The notes under the pieces are model-generated. The model was not told where the DNA came from. It was given only the letters and a program-made list of their open reading frames with translations, and searched no databases. From positions 620,001 to 684,000 of the forward strand of contig NZ_CP043761.1 of the NCBI RefSeq assembly GCF_008386395.1: a DNA stretch of 64,000 nucleotides. The letters run 5' to 3'. This document shows positions 33,814 to 42,485 of this stretch, piece after piece. The stretch is from Paenibacillus sp. 37 (GTDB taxonomy: Bacteria > Bacillota > Bacilli > Paenibacillales > Paenibacillaceae). The position numbers and the translations under genes were made by a program. Each line of letters opens with the position of its first letter. Within the stretch, counting starts at the first letter, position 1.

Positions 33814-33859
33814 AAAAAGAGTACTCCCGATAGGCCGTGCCGGGGAGTACTCTTTTTAA
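33814..33859. terminator. Bidirectional intrinsic terminator
   Basis: AAAAAGAGTACTCCCG (33814-33829) pairs with CGGGGAGTACTCTTTTT (33841-33857); serves the SBF gene and the convergent yesN-like gene. Confidence 0.9.
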
Positions 33860-33886
33860 TTCAAATAAATTCTGAACAGGTACTCT

Positions 33887-35515
33887 TTAAGTACCGGCCT
33901 CCAATAATGTTTTACGATATTCCGCTGGCGTGATACCCTCCATTTTTTTGAACACTTTGCTGAAATACTTTTCGTCCTGGAATCCAACCATCTCCGAGAT
34001 TTTGGCGACACGCAGGGAAGGGTTTTGCAGTAACAGCTTGGCGTTGTTGATCCGCAGTTTGCCGAGATATTCCGACCAGTTCAGGCCAAATTGCTGTTTG
34101 AATTTGCGGGAAATATACTCCCGGCTCAGGTAGAAACGCGCGGCAATCTGCTGTAAGGATAGGTCCTCCTGATAATGGGCGTCCATATAACGTGCAATCT
34201 CACTCATGGGATCAGGATTGGCTTGGTGATGAGCGGTGAGTGCCTTTCCTGCGGCAAGCAGTCGTTGTTCCAACAATGAACGAAGCAGGGGGAAGGATAA
34301 CAGTCCTTCAGCGTCCAAAGGTAACTCGGCAAAGGGAATAGACTGTTCCTCCGTCACTTCTTCCTCTTTAAATGACGAACCTGCTGTATCATCAAGCCAG
34401 CGGTTCAGCATCCATTCCAGCTCCTCGATCCATTGCTGGATCTGCTCAGCACTGACAACCTCGAGATCAGTAATCGGGTCAAGCCACTCGGCGACCGCAG
34501 CGGATACACTGGAAGCCCGGCAACTCATGGCTGCCATACGCAGGGGTTCTTCATGGGCGGTTAAACGCCTGATTTTATTCCCATTTGATGATTCCACTGA
34601 GGCATGGATTCGCTGTTTAATTTGCACAGCATTGCGTCGCCACAACCTTGAACTTGCTTCCAGATAGGCCGCTGAGATTCCGCCAGGGTAGGACTCACAG
34701 GTGGAGATGCCAAAATGAAGCCGGCGCTGAATCGTCTGCTCCAATCCATGATTGACCTTGTCCAAAATATGTTCCAATGAAGTGGATGGACCCCAATGCA
34801 GCAGAACAATCTCGTCCGGTTGATCCAACTGGCGAAACATTACACCTTCGTCTGGTGTGGATAACATCTCGGCACAGATATTGAGCACGGAGAACACAAG
34901 CAGGTCCGGTTGACTGCGGTATTTTGCCAGACAATCTGCATCCAGATGGGACAGGCTGGTGACAGCGACACTACAGACAGAGATTAGACGGGGGAGATTT
35001 AACTCATCCTGTAATCGCTGCATGTGTGATTGGCTGCTGCCTCTTCCGACGGCAAGTTCGGTGAGCAGACGATCCTGGTAGTGAGGGCGCATTCGATTAA
35101 CAACGATGGATTGCCTGGTGGATTGTATCCGAATGGCGTCTTCCTCTTCCCAAGCTGTAACGGCCTTTAATAGAGATGCATTCAGCTCATCTGCTTCCAC
35201 GGGTTTCAGGAGGTAGTCCATACCACCATGCCTAATTGCATGCCTCACGAGTTCAAAATCGTCATATCCGCTGATAACCAGCACTTTGCTGTGTGGGACA
35301 TGAGCTGATATCCATTCAAGCAATGCCATACCGTCCTTGCCCGGCATACGCATGTCACTGAGTATGATTTGAGGTTGATGTGCCGTGATGGCGGCGATGG
35401 CTTCATCTCCGTCTGCTGCTTCAAGTAATGTATCAATGCCAAACTCTTCCCAATGACCAAGCAACCTTATGGCATCGCGGACATGTTTTTCATCATCTAC
35501 AAGCAGTGCCTTCAT
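33887..35515 (-). CDS. YesN-type response regulator (receiver + AraC DNA-binding domain)
   Basis: 542 residues. N-terminal receiver (LLVDDEKHVRDAI, phospho-acceptor Asp in IILSDMRMPGKDG, Lys in YLLKPVEADEL), a ~300-residue middle region and a C-terminal AraC/XylS double helix-turn-helix (about 440-540, ISRKFKQQFGLNWSEYL and the FQDEKYFSKVFKKMEGITPAEYR signature). Presumably activates the divergent sugar ABC genes. ATG 35515 has GGGAG 10 nt upstream; a GTG at 35524 overlapping the kinase stop (GTGA) is the alternative. Partner of the kinase immediately upstream. Confidence 0.9.
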   Translation of the reverse strand: MKALLVDDEKHVRDAIRLLGHWEEFGIDTLLEAADGDEAIAAITAHQPQIILSDMRMPGKDGMALLEWISAHVPHSKVLVISGYDDFELVRHAIRHGGMDYLLKPVEADELNASLLKAVTAWEEEDAIRIQSTRQSIVVNRMRPHYQDRLLTELAVGRGSSQSHMQRLQDELNLPRLISVCSVAVTSLSHLDADCLAKYRSQPDLLVFSVLNICAEMLSTPDEGVMFRQLDQPDEIVLLHWGPSTSLEHILDKVNHGLEQTIQRRLHFGISTCESYPGGISAAYLEASSRLWRRNAVQIKQRIHASVESSNGNKIRRLTAHEEPLRMAAMSCRASSVSAAVAEWLDPITDLEVVSAEQIQQWIEELEWMLNRWLDDTAGSSFKEEEVTEEQSIPFAELPLDAEGLLSFPLLRSLLEQRLLAAGKALTAHHQANPDPMSEIARYMDAHYQEDLSLQQIAARFYLSREYISRKFKQQFGLNWSEYLGKLRINNAKLLLQNPSLRVAKISEMVGFQDEKYFSKVFKKMEGITPAEYRKTLLEAGT

Positions 35516-35520
35516 GTTGT

Positions 35521-37350
35521 TCACTCTCCCGCGTATAGTTTAACCGTAATCTTCACACCATTGGGTTCCCGATTGCTGATCTCAAGCCTGGCTGAGTGAC
35601 CGGGATGTGAGTTCAATTGAAGTCGGCGTATTACATTTCGTAGACCGATGGATTCAGACTCGTCGGATTCTTGTGTGGATAACCCGGTTGTTGTATGACT
35701 TTGATGTAGCCATCCGCGGATCTCCAGTAATTTATCTTCAGGTATGGAGGGGCCGTTATTATTCAGTTCTATTTCAATCCAATGATCGTTGATCCGGCGG
35801 CTGGATAGGGATATGTGACCTTTGCCAGGCTGAATATCCGCTCCATGTTTGAAATAGTTCTCAATTAAAGGTTGTAACGTCATTCTTGGCATTTCGACAG
35901 ACAGGGTATCTTCGGCAAAATCCAAATCCACCTCAAGGCGGTCACCAAACCGCTCCTGCTGCAGTTCCAGATATAATCGGGCATGCTCCGCCTCTTCGCG
36001 TAAGGTCACGCAGGTCTGATCCCGCATGCTGTAGCGCAGCATTTTGGACAGGCTAGAGAGTAGTATATACGCCCGTTGTCCCTGCTGTTGAAGGGCAAGT
36101 GTACCGATCGATTGCAGTGTGTTATATAGAAAATGCGGATGAATCTGCGCTTGCAACGCTTTGAGCTGATTCGTCTTATTGGCGATCTCGAGTCGATATT
36201 CCCGCAAAATAAGATTATTTACCGTATCCATCATATCCCGGAAATGACGAGCGAGCACCCCGAATTCATCTCGGCTGGATAGATGGATATCCACATGCAG
36301 ACGCCCGGCTTGAATTTGGTTCATATACCGCATGAGTTGCTTGAGCGGACCTGTGATTCGGATGGAGATAAACAAGGTTGCAATAATGACTAATACAAGT
36401 GCTGCAATGGCAATCATTGCGTTATTCCACGTAAGTGTGGTCGCCCTGGCGTATAACGTCTCATTCGGAATCTGTTTGACGATGGTCCAATCGGCGTATG
36501 TGCTGCCAAGTTGTTGGTATACATACATGGATCGATCCTGTTCAAAATGTCCTGCGACATTCTGGGCTGTTCCTGCGCTAGATCGCGCGATATTCAGTTC
36601 ACTAGCCGTTTCCTCTCGTAGTGCATCCGTATGATTGACCTCGGAACGTCCTTGGTAAATGATCTGATTCTGACCATCCACAACATAGATCTGTTCCTTA
36701 GCCGGATCATACAGCCTGCCACAGATTGCTGCAATGGTATTCATATTCAGATCAATGGCGAGTACACCCAGACGCTCGGTGGACGGAATATCCTTGATCA
36801 CCCGATGCAGGGTAATGACCGTTCTTGCAGGGTCATCTGGGGAGGCAGCCTTGAATCCGTACGTGTGACTCATATGGGCCGATTCCACCCAGATATCCGG
36901 GCTGTCACCGCCTGTTTTTCCATGAAGCGAGCCGGAATAGGCCTGTTTGCGTTCCTCCCGCTTCGGAAAGGGATTTGTAATTAAGGTGGATTGATTGGCG
37001 GCAAAAGAGTGCAAATACAGCTGGAATACATCCGGCACAGCCGCGCGTATTGTCTGCAAAGTGGTGTACACCTCGGCAACCGCACGATAATCACCAGGAA
37101 TTTTTGCCAAGTTACGCAGAAAGTTCGGGTCGTTATACACAGCGAGCGACGCTCTGGCCACGTTATCCACATAGTTGTTGAGATTGGTGGACGCTTGGTA
37201 GATCAGGCGTTTGTTCTCTTCAACAGCCTGTTCCCGCAGGGCTGTCTTGGTCTGGATAAACGTCATGCTGATCGATGCGAGCAGTGGAAGTGTGGTAGCA
37301 ATGAGCATAAAGGCAATCAATTTGGTGCGTATACTGTAGTATTTGGACAT
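35521..37350 (-). CDS. YesM-type sensor histidine kinase
   Basis: 609 residues. Helix 1 at about 12-32, extracellular dCache-like sensor to about 295, helix 2 at about 305-328, HAMP, then the His_kinase domain with the phospho-accepting His in HPHFLYNTLQSI and a C-terminal HATPase (LIENYFKHG N-box, GLRNVIRRL). Senses an extracellular or transporter-linked carbohydrate signal. AAGGGGTG precedes ATG 37350. Divergent from the ABC permease genes by 143 nt, the standard YesMN arrangement in Paenibacillus. Confidence 0.9.
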   Translation of the reverse strand: MSKYYSIRTKLIAFMLIATTLPLLASISMTFIQTKTALREQAVEENKRLIYQASTNLNNYVDNVARASLAVYNDPNFLRNLAKIPGDYRAVAEVYTTLQTIRAAVPDVFQLYLHSFAANQSTLITNPFPKREERKQAYSGSLHGKTGGDSPDIWVESAHMSHTYGFKAASPDDPARTVITLHRVIKDIPSTERLGVLAIDLNMNTIAAICGRLYDPAKEQIYVVDGQNQIIYQGRSEVNHTDALREETASELNIARSSAGTAQNVAGHFEQDRSMYVYQQLGSTYADWTIVKQIPNETLYARATTLTWNNAMIAIAALVLVIIATLFISIRITGPLKQLMRYMNQIQAGRLHVDIHLSSRDEFGVLARHFRDMMDTVNNLILREYRLEIANKTNQLKALQAQIHPHFLYNTLQSIGTLALQQQGQRAYILLSSLSKMLRYSMRDQTCVTLREEAEHARLYLELQQERFGDRLEVDLDFAEDTLSVEMPRMTLQPLIENYFKHGADIQPGKGHISLSSRRINDHWIEIELNNNGPSIPEDKLLEIRGWLHQSHTTTGLSTQESDESESIGLRNVIRRLQLNSHPGHSARLEISNREPNGVKITVKLYAGE

Positions 37351-37493
37351 CGGAACACCCCTTCTGGTTGCAGGTTAAGAGAGGACAATATTTTACCCCC
37401 AACTGTTCACACGGGTCGGTGTTTCCCTCGGCGATAATGGGGTTTAATAGAAAAAGAGACCAATTTCATCCATCTATAGAAGGGGAGAACGAT

Positions 37494-38375
37494 ATGAAGC
37501 ATCGCAAATCTTCACAGCTGTTACAGCAGCTTGTGTTCGTGGGTCCCTCCATCGTGTTTTTTATTCTCATCATCGTGGTCCCTTTCCTGCTTGGCATGGT
37601 GTACTCCTTCACGGACTGGAACGGGGTATCGGAGAACATTAATTGGGTAGGGTTTGATAACTTCGTGCATGTTTTTGCGAATGATCCCAAGTTCCAAACG
37701 GCGTTTTGGTTTACGGTGCGCTTCACCGTGGTTGGTGTGGTACTGACCAATGTGATTGGCTTTTTCCTGGCGTATTTCCTGACCAAACCGCTCAAGACGA
37801 GAAACATTCTGCGTACGATCTTTTTTATGCCTAACGTGATCGGTGGGTTGTTGCTCGGCTTTATCTGGCAGTTCATATTTGTGAAAGGGTTTTCAGCAGT
37901 AGGCGATGTAACCGGCTGGTCCTTCTTCAACCTTCCTTGGCTGGGAGACGAACCAACCGCCTTCTGGGGAATCGTGATTGTGTTTGTATGGCAGACCGCA
38001 GGTTATCTGATGGTCATCTACATCTCATCTCTGACAAATGTATCCCCTGATCTGCTGGAAGCCGCCGAGATTGATGGCGCAAGTCGCTGGCAGGTACTGC
38101 GGAGCATCATTCTTCCGCTCATTATGCCAGGTGTAACGATCTGTCTGTTCCTGGCGATCTCCTGGTCGTTCAAAATGTTTGATCTCAATCTGTCACTGAC
38201 CAAAGGTGGACCATTCGGATCAACAGAGTCGGTTGCACTTAATATTTACAATGAAGCCTTTGTGAATAACAGATATGGCATCGGAACCGCCAAAGCGCTC
38301 GTGTTCTTCGTAATCGTTGCCATCATCACCATGATTCAGGTACGTCTGACGAAGAGCAAGGAGGTAGAAGCCTAA
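37494..38375 (+). CDS. Sugar ABC transporter permease, MalF/UgpA type
   Basis: 293 residues, six membrane helices. EAA loop LLEAAEIDGASRWQVLRSIILPLIMPG contacts the ATPase. CUT1-family carbohydrate importer subunit. ATG 37494 with AGGGGAG 7-8 nt upstream; the frame stays open for 42 codons before it, but without a site. No ATPase gene is nearby, so a shared MsmX-like ATPase probably energises it. Its stop overlaps the next start (TAATG). Confidence 0.92.
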   Translation: MKHRKSSQLLQQLVFVGPSIVFFILIIVVPFLLGMVYSFTDWNGVSENINWVGFDNFVHVFANDPKFQTAFWFTVRFTVVGVVLTNVIGFFLAYFLTKPLKTRNILRTIFFMPNVIGGLLLGFIWQFIFVKGFSAVGDVTGWSFFNLPWLGDEPTAFWGIVIVFVWQTAGYLMVIYISSLTNVSPDLLEAAEIDGASRWQVLRSIILPLIMPGVTICLFLAISWSFKMFDLNLSLTKGGPFGSTESVALNIYNEAFVNNRYGIGTAKALVFFVIVAIITMIQVRLTKSKEVEA

Positions 38376-39211
38376 TGGAGACGACGAAAAATTACCGCTT
38401 CAGTACCATTGTAACCGAGATTGTCATGGTACTCCTTGGACTTTTATTCCTGGTTCCGTTTTACTTCCTGTTTGTGAATTCGGTCAAAACATTCGGTGAC
38501 CTGCTCACCAATTCGGCTGCATGGCCGGAAGTGTTTCAGTGGGGCAACTATGCGAACGCCTGGGAGAAAATTAACTTCCCTTCCGCGCTGATGAACTCGC
38601 TTATCGTTACCGTGGTCAGCAATCTGTTGCTTGTGCTGATCAGTTCCATGGCCGCGTACCGAATGGTTCGCAGCGATACCCGGTTCAACCGTATTTTGTT
38701 CGGCATGTTCATTGCCGCTATGGTGATTCCGTTCCAGTCTATCATGATTCCACTCGTTACTGTAACCAGTAATCTGGGATTGATCGACAGCCTTGGCGGC
38801 CTCATTATCTGTTATCTCGGTTTCGGGGCACCGATGTCTGTCTTCCTGTTCCACGGATTCGTAAAATCCGTCCCGCTGGAGATTGAGGAAGCGGCTCGTG
38901 TGGATGGAAGCTCTGCCTACGGGGTGTTCTTCCGGATCGTATTTCCACTCATGAAACCGATGTATGTAACCGTCATCATTCTGAACACACTCTGGATCTG
39001 GAATGATTATCTGCTCCCATCGCTGATCCTGCAAAGCTCCAATCTGCGTACGATCCCGATTGCGACCTTTGCACTCTTCGGACAATATACGAAGCAATGG
39101 GATCTGGCCTTGCCAGCACTTGTGCTCGGCATCATGCCGATCATTATCTTCTTCCTGCTGATGCAGAAGTATATCATTCAGGGGATTACGGCTGGATCAG
39201 TTAAAGGGTAA
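38375..39211 (+). CDS. Sugar ABC transporter permease, MalG/UgpE type
   Basis: 278 residues, six membrane helices, with the EAA loop EEAARVDGSSAYGVFFRIVFPLMKP. Forms the channel with the preceding permease. 1-nt overlap gives translational coupling. The solute-binding protein gene follows only after a 917-nt repeat-filled gap, which is unusual. Confidence 0.92.
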   Translation: METTKNYRFSTIVTEIVMVLLGLLFLVPFYFLFVNSVKTFGDLLTNSAAWPEVFQWGNYANAWEKINFPSALMNSLIVTVVSNLLLVLISSMAAYRMVRSDTRFNRILFGMFIAAMVIPFQSIMIPLVTVTSNLGLIDSLGGLIICYLGFGAPMSVFLFHGFVKSVPLEIEEAARVDGSSAYGVFFRIVFPLMKPMYVTVIILNTLWIWNDYLLPSLILQSSNLRTIPIATFALFGQYTKQWDLALPALVLGIMPIIIFFLLMQKYIIQGITAGSVKG

Positions 39212-39775
39212 GCGTTGCGAGGGCAGGGTCGCTGGCGGGATCAAGGTGCGCTTTCGGTCGCTGTTGCTCCTCGGTGGCCTGAATGGATTAGGGCAAGGAA
39301 GCCACCGAGTATCAAAGGCGAACGCTCCGCTCCTGCAACGCATTCTTGATCCCTTTGCTCCCACCTCGCACGGAGGTGTGCAAAGGGGAGTCATGCCCGC
39401 ATAGCTTGGGCATGACTCCTGGCGAAAAGAGCAATAAAGAAAAGAGATCCTTCAAGAAATGACCAAGAAAGAAAAGATTTAAAGACCAGATTGGTAAGGC
39501 AGAGAAGGCGCGAGGGAAGGGTCGCTGCAGGGATTAAGTTACGCTTTCGGTCGCTGTTGCTCCTCGGTGGCCTGAATGGATTAGGGCAAGGAAGCCACCG
39601 AGTATCAAAGGCGAACGCTCCGCTCCTGCAACGCATTCTTGATCCCTTGCTCCCACCTCGCACGGAGGTGTGCAAAGGGGAGTCATGCCCGTATAGCTTG
39701 GGCATGATTCCTAGGGAAGAGATCAATAAAGAGAAAAGACCGATAAAGAGAAATGACCAAGAAAGAAGCTTGTAT
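39212..39775 (+). repeat. Tandem ~292-bp structured direct repeat (two copies)
   Basis: Two copies offset by 292-293 bp, about 39219-39510 and 39512-39775. Each has perfect potential RNA helices: CTCGGTGGC/GCCACCGAG (39270-39278 with 39301-39309), GGGATCAAG/CTTGATCCC (39237-39245 with 39345-39353), CACCTC/GAGGTG (39362-39367 with 39373-39378) and GGAGTCATGCCC/GGGCATGACTCC (39387-39398 with 39408-39419). In copy 2 the changes GGGATCAAG to GGGATTAAG and GACTCC to GATTCC keep pairing through G-U wobbles. No coding frame with a start site. Confidence 0.8.
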
Positions 39776-39830
39776 AGCCAGGAACTTCTTCTGCAGAGTG
39801 AAGTGATGGTATGGGCCCTGTCCAAAGCGC

Positions 39831-40022
39831 TAACGAATCCATCGCATCTTAATAGGTGGATAATCAAGGAATACAAATTGTAACGAACCTCAGTAACGTT
39901 ATTCGGGTGTAAAACGGCGTCAGAGCCCTGAAAATTGACTAAATCGACGAAATAACGTCGCTGTGATTCGTTAAAATTGGAACCTGTGCAAATAGGTGCA
40001 ATAACGTGCGCTCGGTTCGTTA
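39831..40022. repeat. Palindromic intergenic repeat (TAACGAA...TTCGTTA), copy B
   Basis: Core 39881-39973 (93 bp) is an imperfect inverted repeat: TAACGAACCTCAGTAACGTTATTCG against CGAAATAACGTCGCTGTGATTCGTTA-like sequence at the far end. Further TAACGAA at 39831 (50 nt upstream) and TTCGTTA at 40016 (49 nt downstream) extend the same ~50-nt periodicity. Matches copy A in length and spacing. Confidence 0.65.
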
Positions 40023-40128
40023 GAATGAAAACACGCTTCAAGGGAAGGTTATTCTGTCATCGGAGTGCCAGTGTAAATATTCATTAGTGGAACGGTTATA
40101 CTGAAACTACTATAGGGAGAGTGTATGT

Positions 40129-41427
40129 ATGAAAAGAATGACAAAGTTGACGTTGCTTATGCTGATTGCTTTTTCGGTAATGCTCGCGGGTTGTGGCAAT
40201 GGAGACAAGAGTGGCAGTCCGGTCAACACGGATGCTCAAGGTGGTGGTGAGGCTGCTGCTGGAGATAAAACCATTAAAATCTTCCAATTCAAAGTCGAAA
40301 TTGCGGAAGCGCTCAATCGTCTCAAAGCGGAATATGAATCCTCCCATCCAGGCGTCAAACTGGACATTCAAACCGTAGGTGGCGGCAGTGACTATGGTGC
40401 TGCATTAAAAGCCAAGTTTGCCGCTGGCGAACAACCAGACATTTTCAACGTAGGTGGTTATCGTGAATTGGATACATGGCTTGAATATCTGGAAGATCTG
40501 TCTGGAGAGTCATGGGCTAAGGATGCGCTCGAAGTAGCCAAAGAGCCAATGACCAAAGACGGAAAACTCTACGGACAGCCGCTCGCATTGGAGGGTTATG
40601 GTTTCATTTATAACAAAGATCTCTTCCAAAAAGCGGGTATTACGGAAATTCCAACGACACTGGAACAATTGGATCAAGCTGCACAGAAACTTCAGGCCGC
40701 AGGCATTACCCCATTCTCTAACGGGTATCAGGAGTGGTGGGTGCTGGGCAATCATAACGTAAACGTGGCATTTGCAAATCAGGCAGATCCGGTGAAATTC
40801 ATCCAGGGACTCAACGAAAGTACGGAGAAAATTCCTGGCAACCAAGTGTTCGCCGACTGGATCAACTTGCTCGACTTAACGCTGAAATACAGCAACAAAA
40901 ACCCGCTGACAACCGACTACAATACGCAAGTTACGTTGTTTGCGAGTGGAGAAGCGGCGATGATGCAACAAGGAAACTGGACTCAAGTACAGATCGATGG
41001 AATTGATCCAGATCTGAATCTGGGTATCCTCCCAATGCCAATTAATAATGAACCCAATGACAAATTGTTTGTCGGTGTGCCGAACTATTGGGTTGTGAAC
41101 AAGAACTCTCAAGTGAAACCGGAAGCAAAAGAGTTTTTGGAATGGCTCGTAACTTCGGATATCGGGAAACAATACATGACAAAAGAGTTCAAATTCATCC
41201 CGGCGTTCAGTTCCATCACGGCATCCGAAGAGGATCTGGGTGACCTCGCCACAGAGATTATGAAGTATAGCCAGGAAAACAAAACACTCAGCTGGAACTT
41301 CAACCGTTTCCCTGAAGGGGTTCCCCAAGAGTATGGCAGCACAATTCAGGCTTACGTTGCAGGCAAATCGGATAAAGCCGGATTGCTCGACGCATTGCAG
41401 CAGAACTGGGATAGTCTGAAAAAATAA
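40129..41427 (+). CDS. Extracellular sugar-binding lipoprotein of ABC importer
   Basis: 432 residues, SBP family 1. Signal peptide with lipobox MLAGC (Cys at about 22), then a short Gly/Ser/Asp linker and two-lobe binding domain (IKIFQFKVEIAEALNRL..., YGQPLALEGYGFIYNKDLFQKAGI, GEAAMMQQGNW, all typical of CUT1 binding proteins). Delivers an oligosaccharide to the two permeases upstream. AGGGAGAG precedes the start. Own transcription is likely, because long repeats separate it from the permeases. Confidence 0.9.
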   Translation: MKRMTKLTLLMLIAFSVMLAGCGNGDKSGSPVNTDAQGGGEAAAGDKTIKIFQFKVEIAEALNRLKAEYESSHPGVKLDIQTVGGGSDYGAALKAKFAAGEQPDIFNVGGYRELDTWLEYLEDLSGESWAKDALEVAKEPMTKDGKLYGQPLALEGYGFIYNKDLFQKAGITEIPTTLEQLDQAAQKLQAAGITPFSNGYQEWWVLGNHNVNVAFANQADPVKFIQGLNESTEKIPGNQVFADWINLLDLTLKYSNKNPLTTDYNTQVTLFASGEAAMMQQGNWTQVQIDGIDPDLNLGILPMPINNEPNDKLFVGVPNYWVVNKNSQVKPEAKEFLEWLVTSDIGKQYMTKEFKFIPAFSSITASEEDLGDLATEIMKYSQENKTLSWNFNRFPEGVPQEYGSTIQAYVAGKSDKAGLLDALQQNWDSLKK

Positions 41428-41442
41428 TTCGGATCATGGACG

Positions 41443-41721
41443 GTATCCACAGGTTACCAAAAACTGTTCAGAAATTTTCGGATAGAAAAGTTAGTCTATC
41501 GAATATATAAGATAATTGAAACAGGCCAATCAGAAATTTTATTCTGGTTGGTCTGTTTTGGTTTTTCCGAGGAGCCAACAGCGCACTGAAAAGTTCAAAG
41601 TTAGTAATATCTCTGAAATGTGGATAACCCCAAAGCAGTTTAACGATCCCATGACGTATTTAACACAGAGTTTATACTATATGTGGATATCCTGTGTGTA
41701 TAACACTCTAAATGTGGACAA
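41443..41721. other. DnaA-box-like cluster 1
   Basis: TTATCCACA-type 9-mers in the gap between the sugar-binding protein and tetR: GTATCCACA (41443-41451), TGTGGATAA (41619-41627, perfect on the minus strand), TGTGGATAT (41682-41690) and TGTGGACAA (41713-41721). The last three share one orientation. Confidence 0.5.
41521..41566 (+). terminator. Intrinsic terminator of the sugar-binding protein gene
   Basis: ACAGGCCAATCAGAA (41521-41535) pairs with TTCTGGTTGGTCTGT (41542-41556), followed by a T-rich run. Confidence 0.8.
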
Positions 41722-41768
41722 GTAAGGAGTAGATGGAGTGGAAGGTTCTCATTTGTTAACAGAAATAC

Positions 41769-41801
41769 TTGTTTTCAACAAACTAGTACTGTATAGTTCT
41801 A
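41769..41801 (+). promoter_or_regulatory. tetR promoter with overlapping operator
   Basis: TTGTTT (41769-41774), 17-nt spacer, TATAGT (41792-41797). Operator-like TAGTACTGTATAGTTCTA (41784-41801) covers the -10. The start codon lies 7 nt past the -10, so the mRNA would be nearly or fully leaderless. Confidence 0.6.
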
Positions 41802-41804
41802 AAT

Positions 41805-42425
41805 ATGACAAATCCAAAAATGAACACGGGACCTGCCAAATCCAAGAGTTCCAATCCGGTGAACCGGACCAAGGCAATTGAAGTGGCGGCACAATTATTT
41901 CTGCGTCAGGGGTACAGCTACGTCAGCATGGATGAAGTCGTGCGAGTGAGTGGGGTATCGAAGTCGAATATTTATTATCATTTTAAAAACAAGGAGGAAC
42001 TGCTTCAGGCTGTGGTTCAATACTGGGTTGCCCAGTATGAGTCGGAGCTGTATCTGCTGCTCAGTCAGCGTGAGCGAGGAGTGGAGGAGCGTATATACTC
42101 ATTCATGGCATTACTGTCGGCAGGCATTGAGGGCCGAAATTACGAAGGGAGCTGTCCTTTTGTTACGTTATATATGCAGACACCGGACAGTGCACCCCAA
42201 GTGAAGGAAAGCATATCCAGATTCTTTCGTGAGCTTAGACCTATGGTGGAGAAGTTGTTTCAGCAAGGTTTGGATCGCGGTGAATTTCGCAAAGAGATCG
42301 AGCCGGGACCGGCTGCGTTGTTGTTTATTGCAGCACTGGAGGGTTCACTAATCCTGGCGGGAACTGCCCGTGATGTTGGGATTATAGAACAATCGGCACG
42401 TACGTTTTGTCAGATGCTTCGTTAA
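41805..42425 (+). CDS. TetR family transcriptional regulator
   Basis: 206 residues. Basic, Ser/Asn-rich N-terminal extension (1-22), then the TetR helix-turn-helix (TKAIEVAAQLFLRQGYSYVSMDEVVRVSGVSKSNIYYHFKNKEEL, about 23-67) and a ligand-binding TetR_C domain. The same palindrome occurs at its own promoter and before the next gene, so it likely represses both. No ribosome-binding site precedes ATG 41805 and the predicted -10 is too close for one: probable leaderless translation. Confidence 0.9.
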   Translation: MTNPKMNTGPAKSKSSNPVNRTKAIEVAAQLFLRQGYSYVSMDEVVRVSGVSKSNIYYHFKNKEELLQAVVQYWVAQYESELYLLLSQRERGVEERIYSFMALLSAGIEGRNYEGSCPFVTLYMQTPDSAPQVKESISRFFRELRPMVEKLFQQGLDRGEFRKEIEPGPAALLFIAALEGSLILAGTARDVGIIEQSARTFCQMLR

Positions 42426-42450
42426 TCGAAGCTCTTTTTTTGAATATAAC

Positions 42451-42468
42451 TAGTACTATATAGTACTA
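42451..42468 (+). promoter_or_regulatory. Perfect palindromic operator before the SDR-hydrolase gene
   Basis: TAGTACTATATAGTACTA is its own reverse complement and differs by two bases from the site at the tetR promoter. Lies 18 nt upstream of the next start codon; presumed binding site of the adjacent TetR protein. Confidence 0.75.
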
Positions 42469-42485
42469 AAAGGAGCCGTAACAGA

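Noticed and set aside
38444..39097. 217-codon minus-strand frame
   Set aside because: Antisense shadow of the MalG-type permease gene; no start site.
39391..40041. 216-codon minus-strand frame across the repeat region
   Set aside because: It runs through the tandem structured repeats and palindromes; the repetitive protein is a by-product of the duplication.
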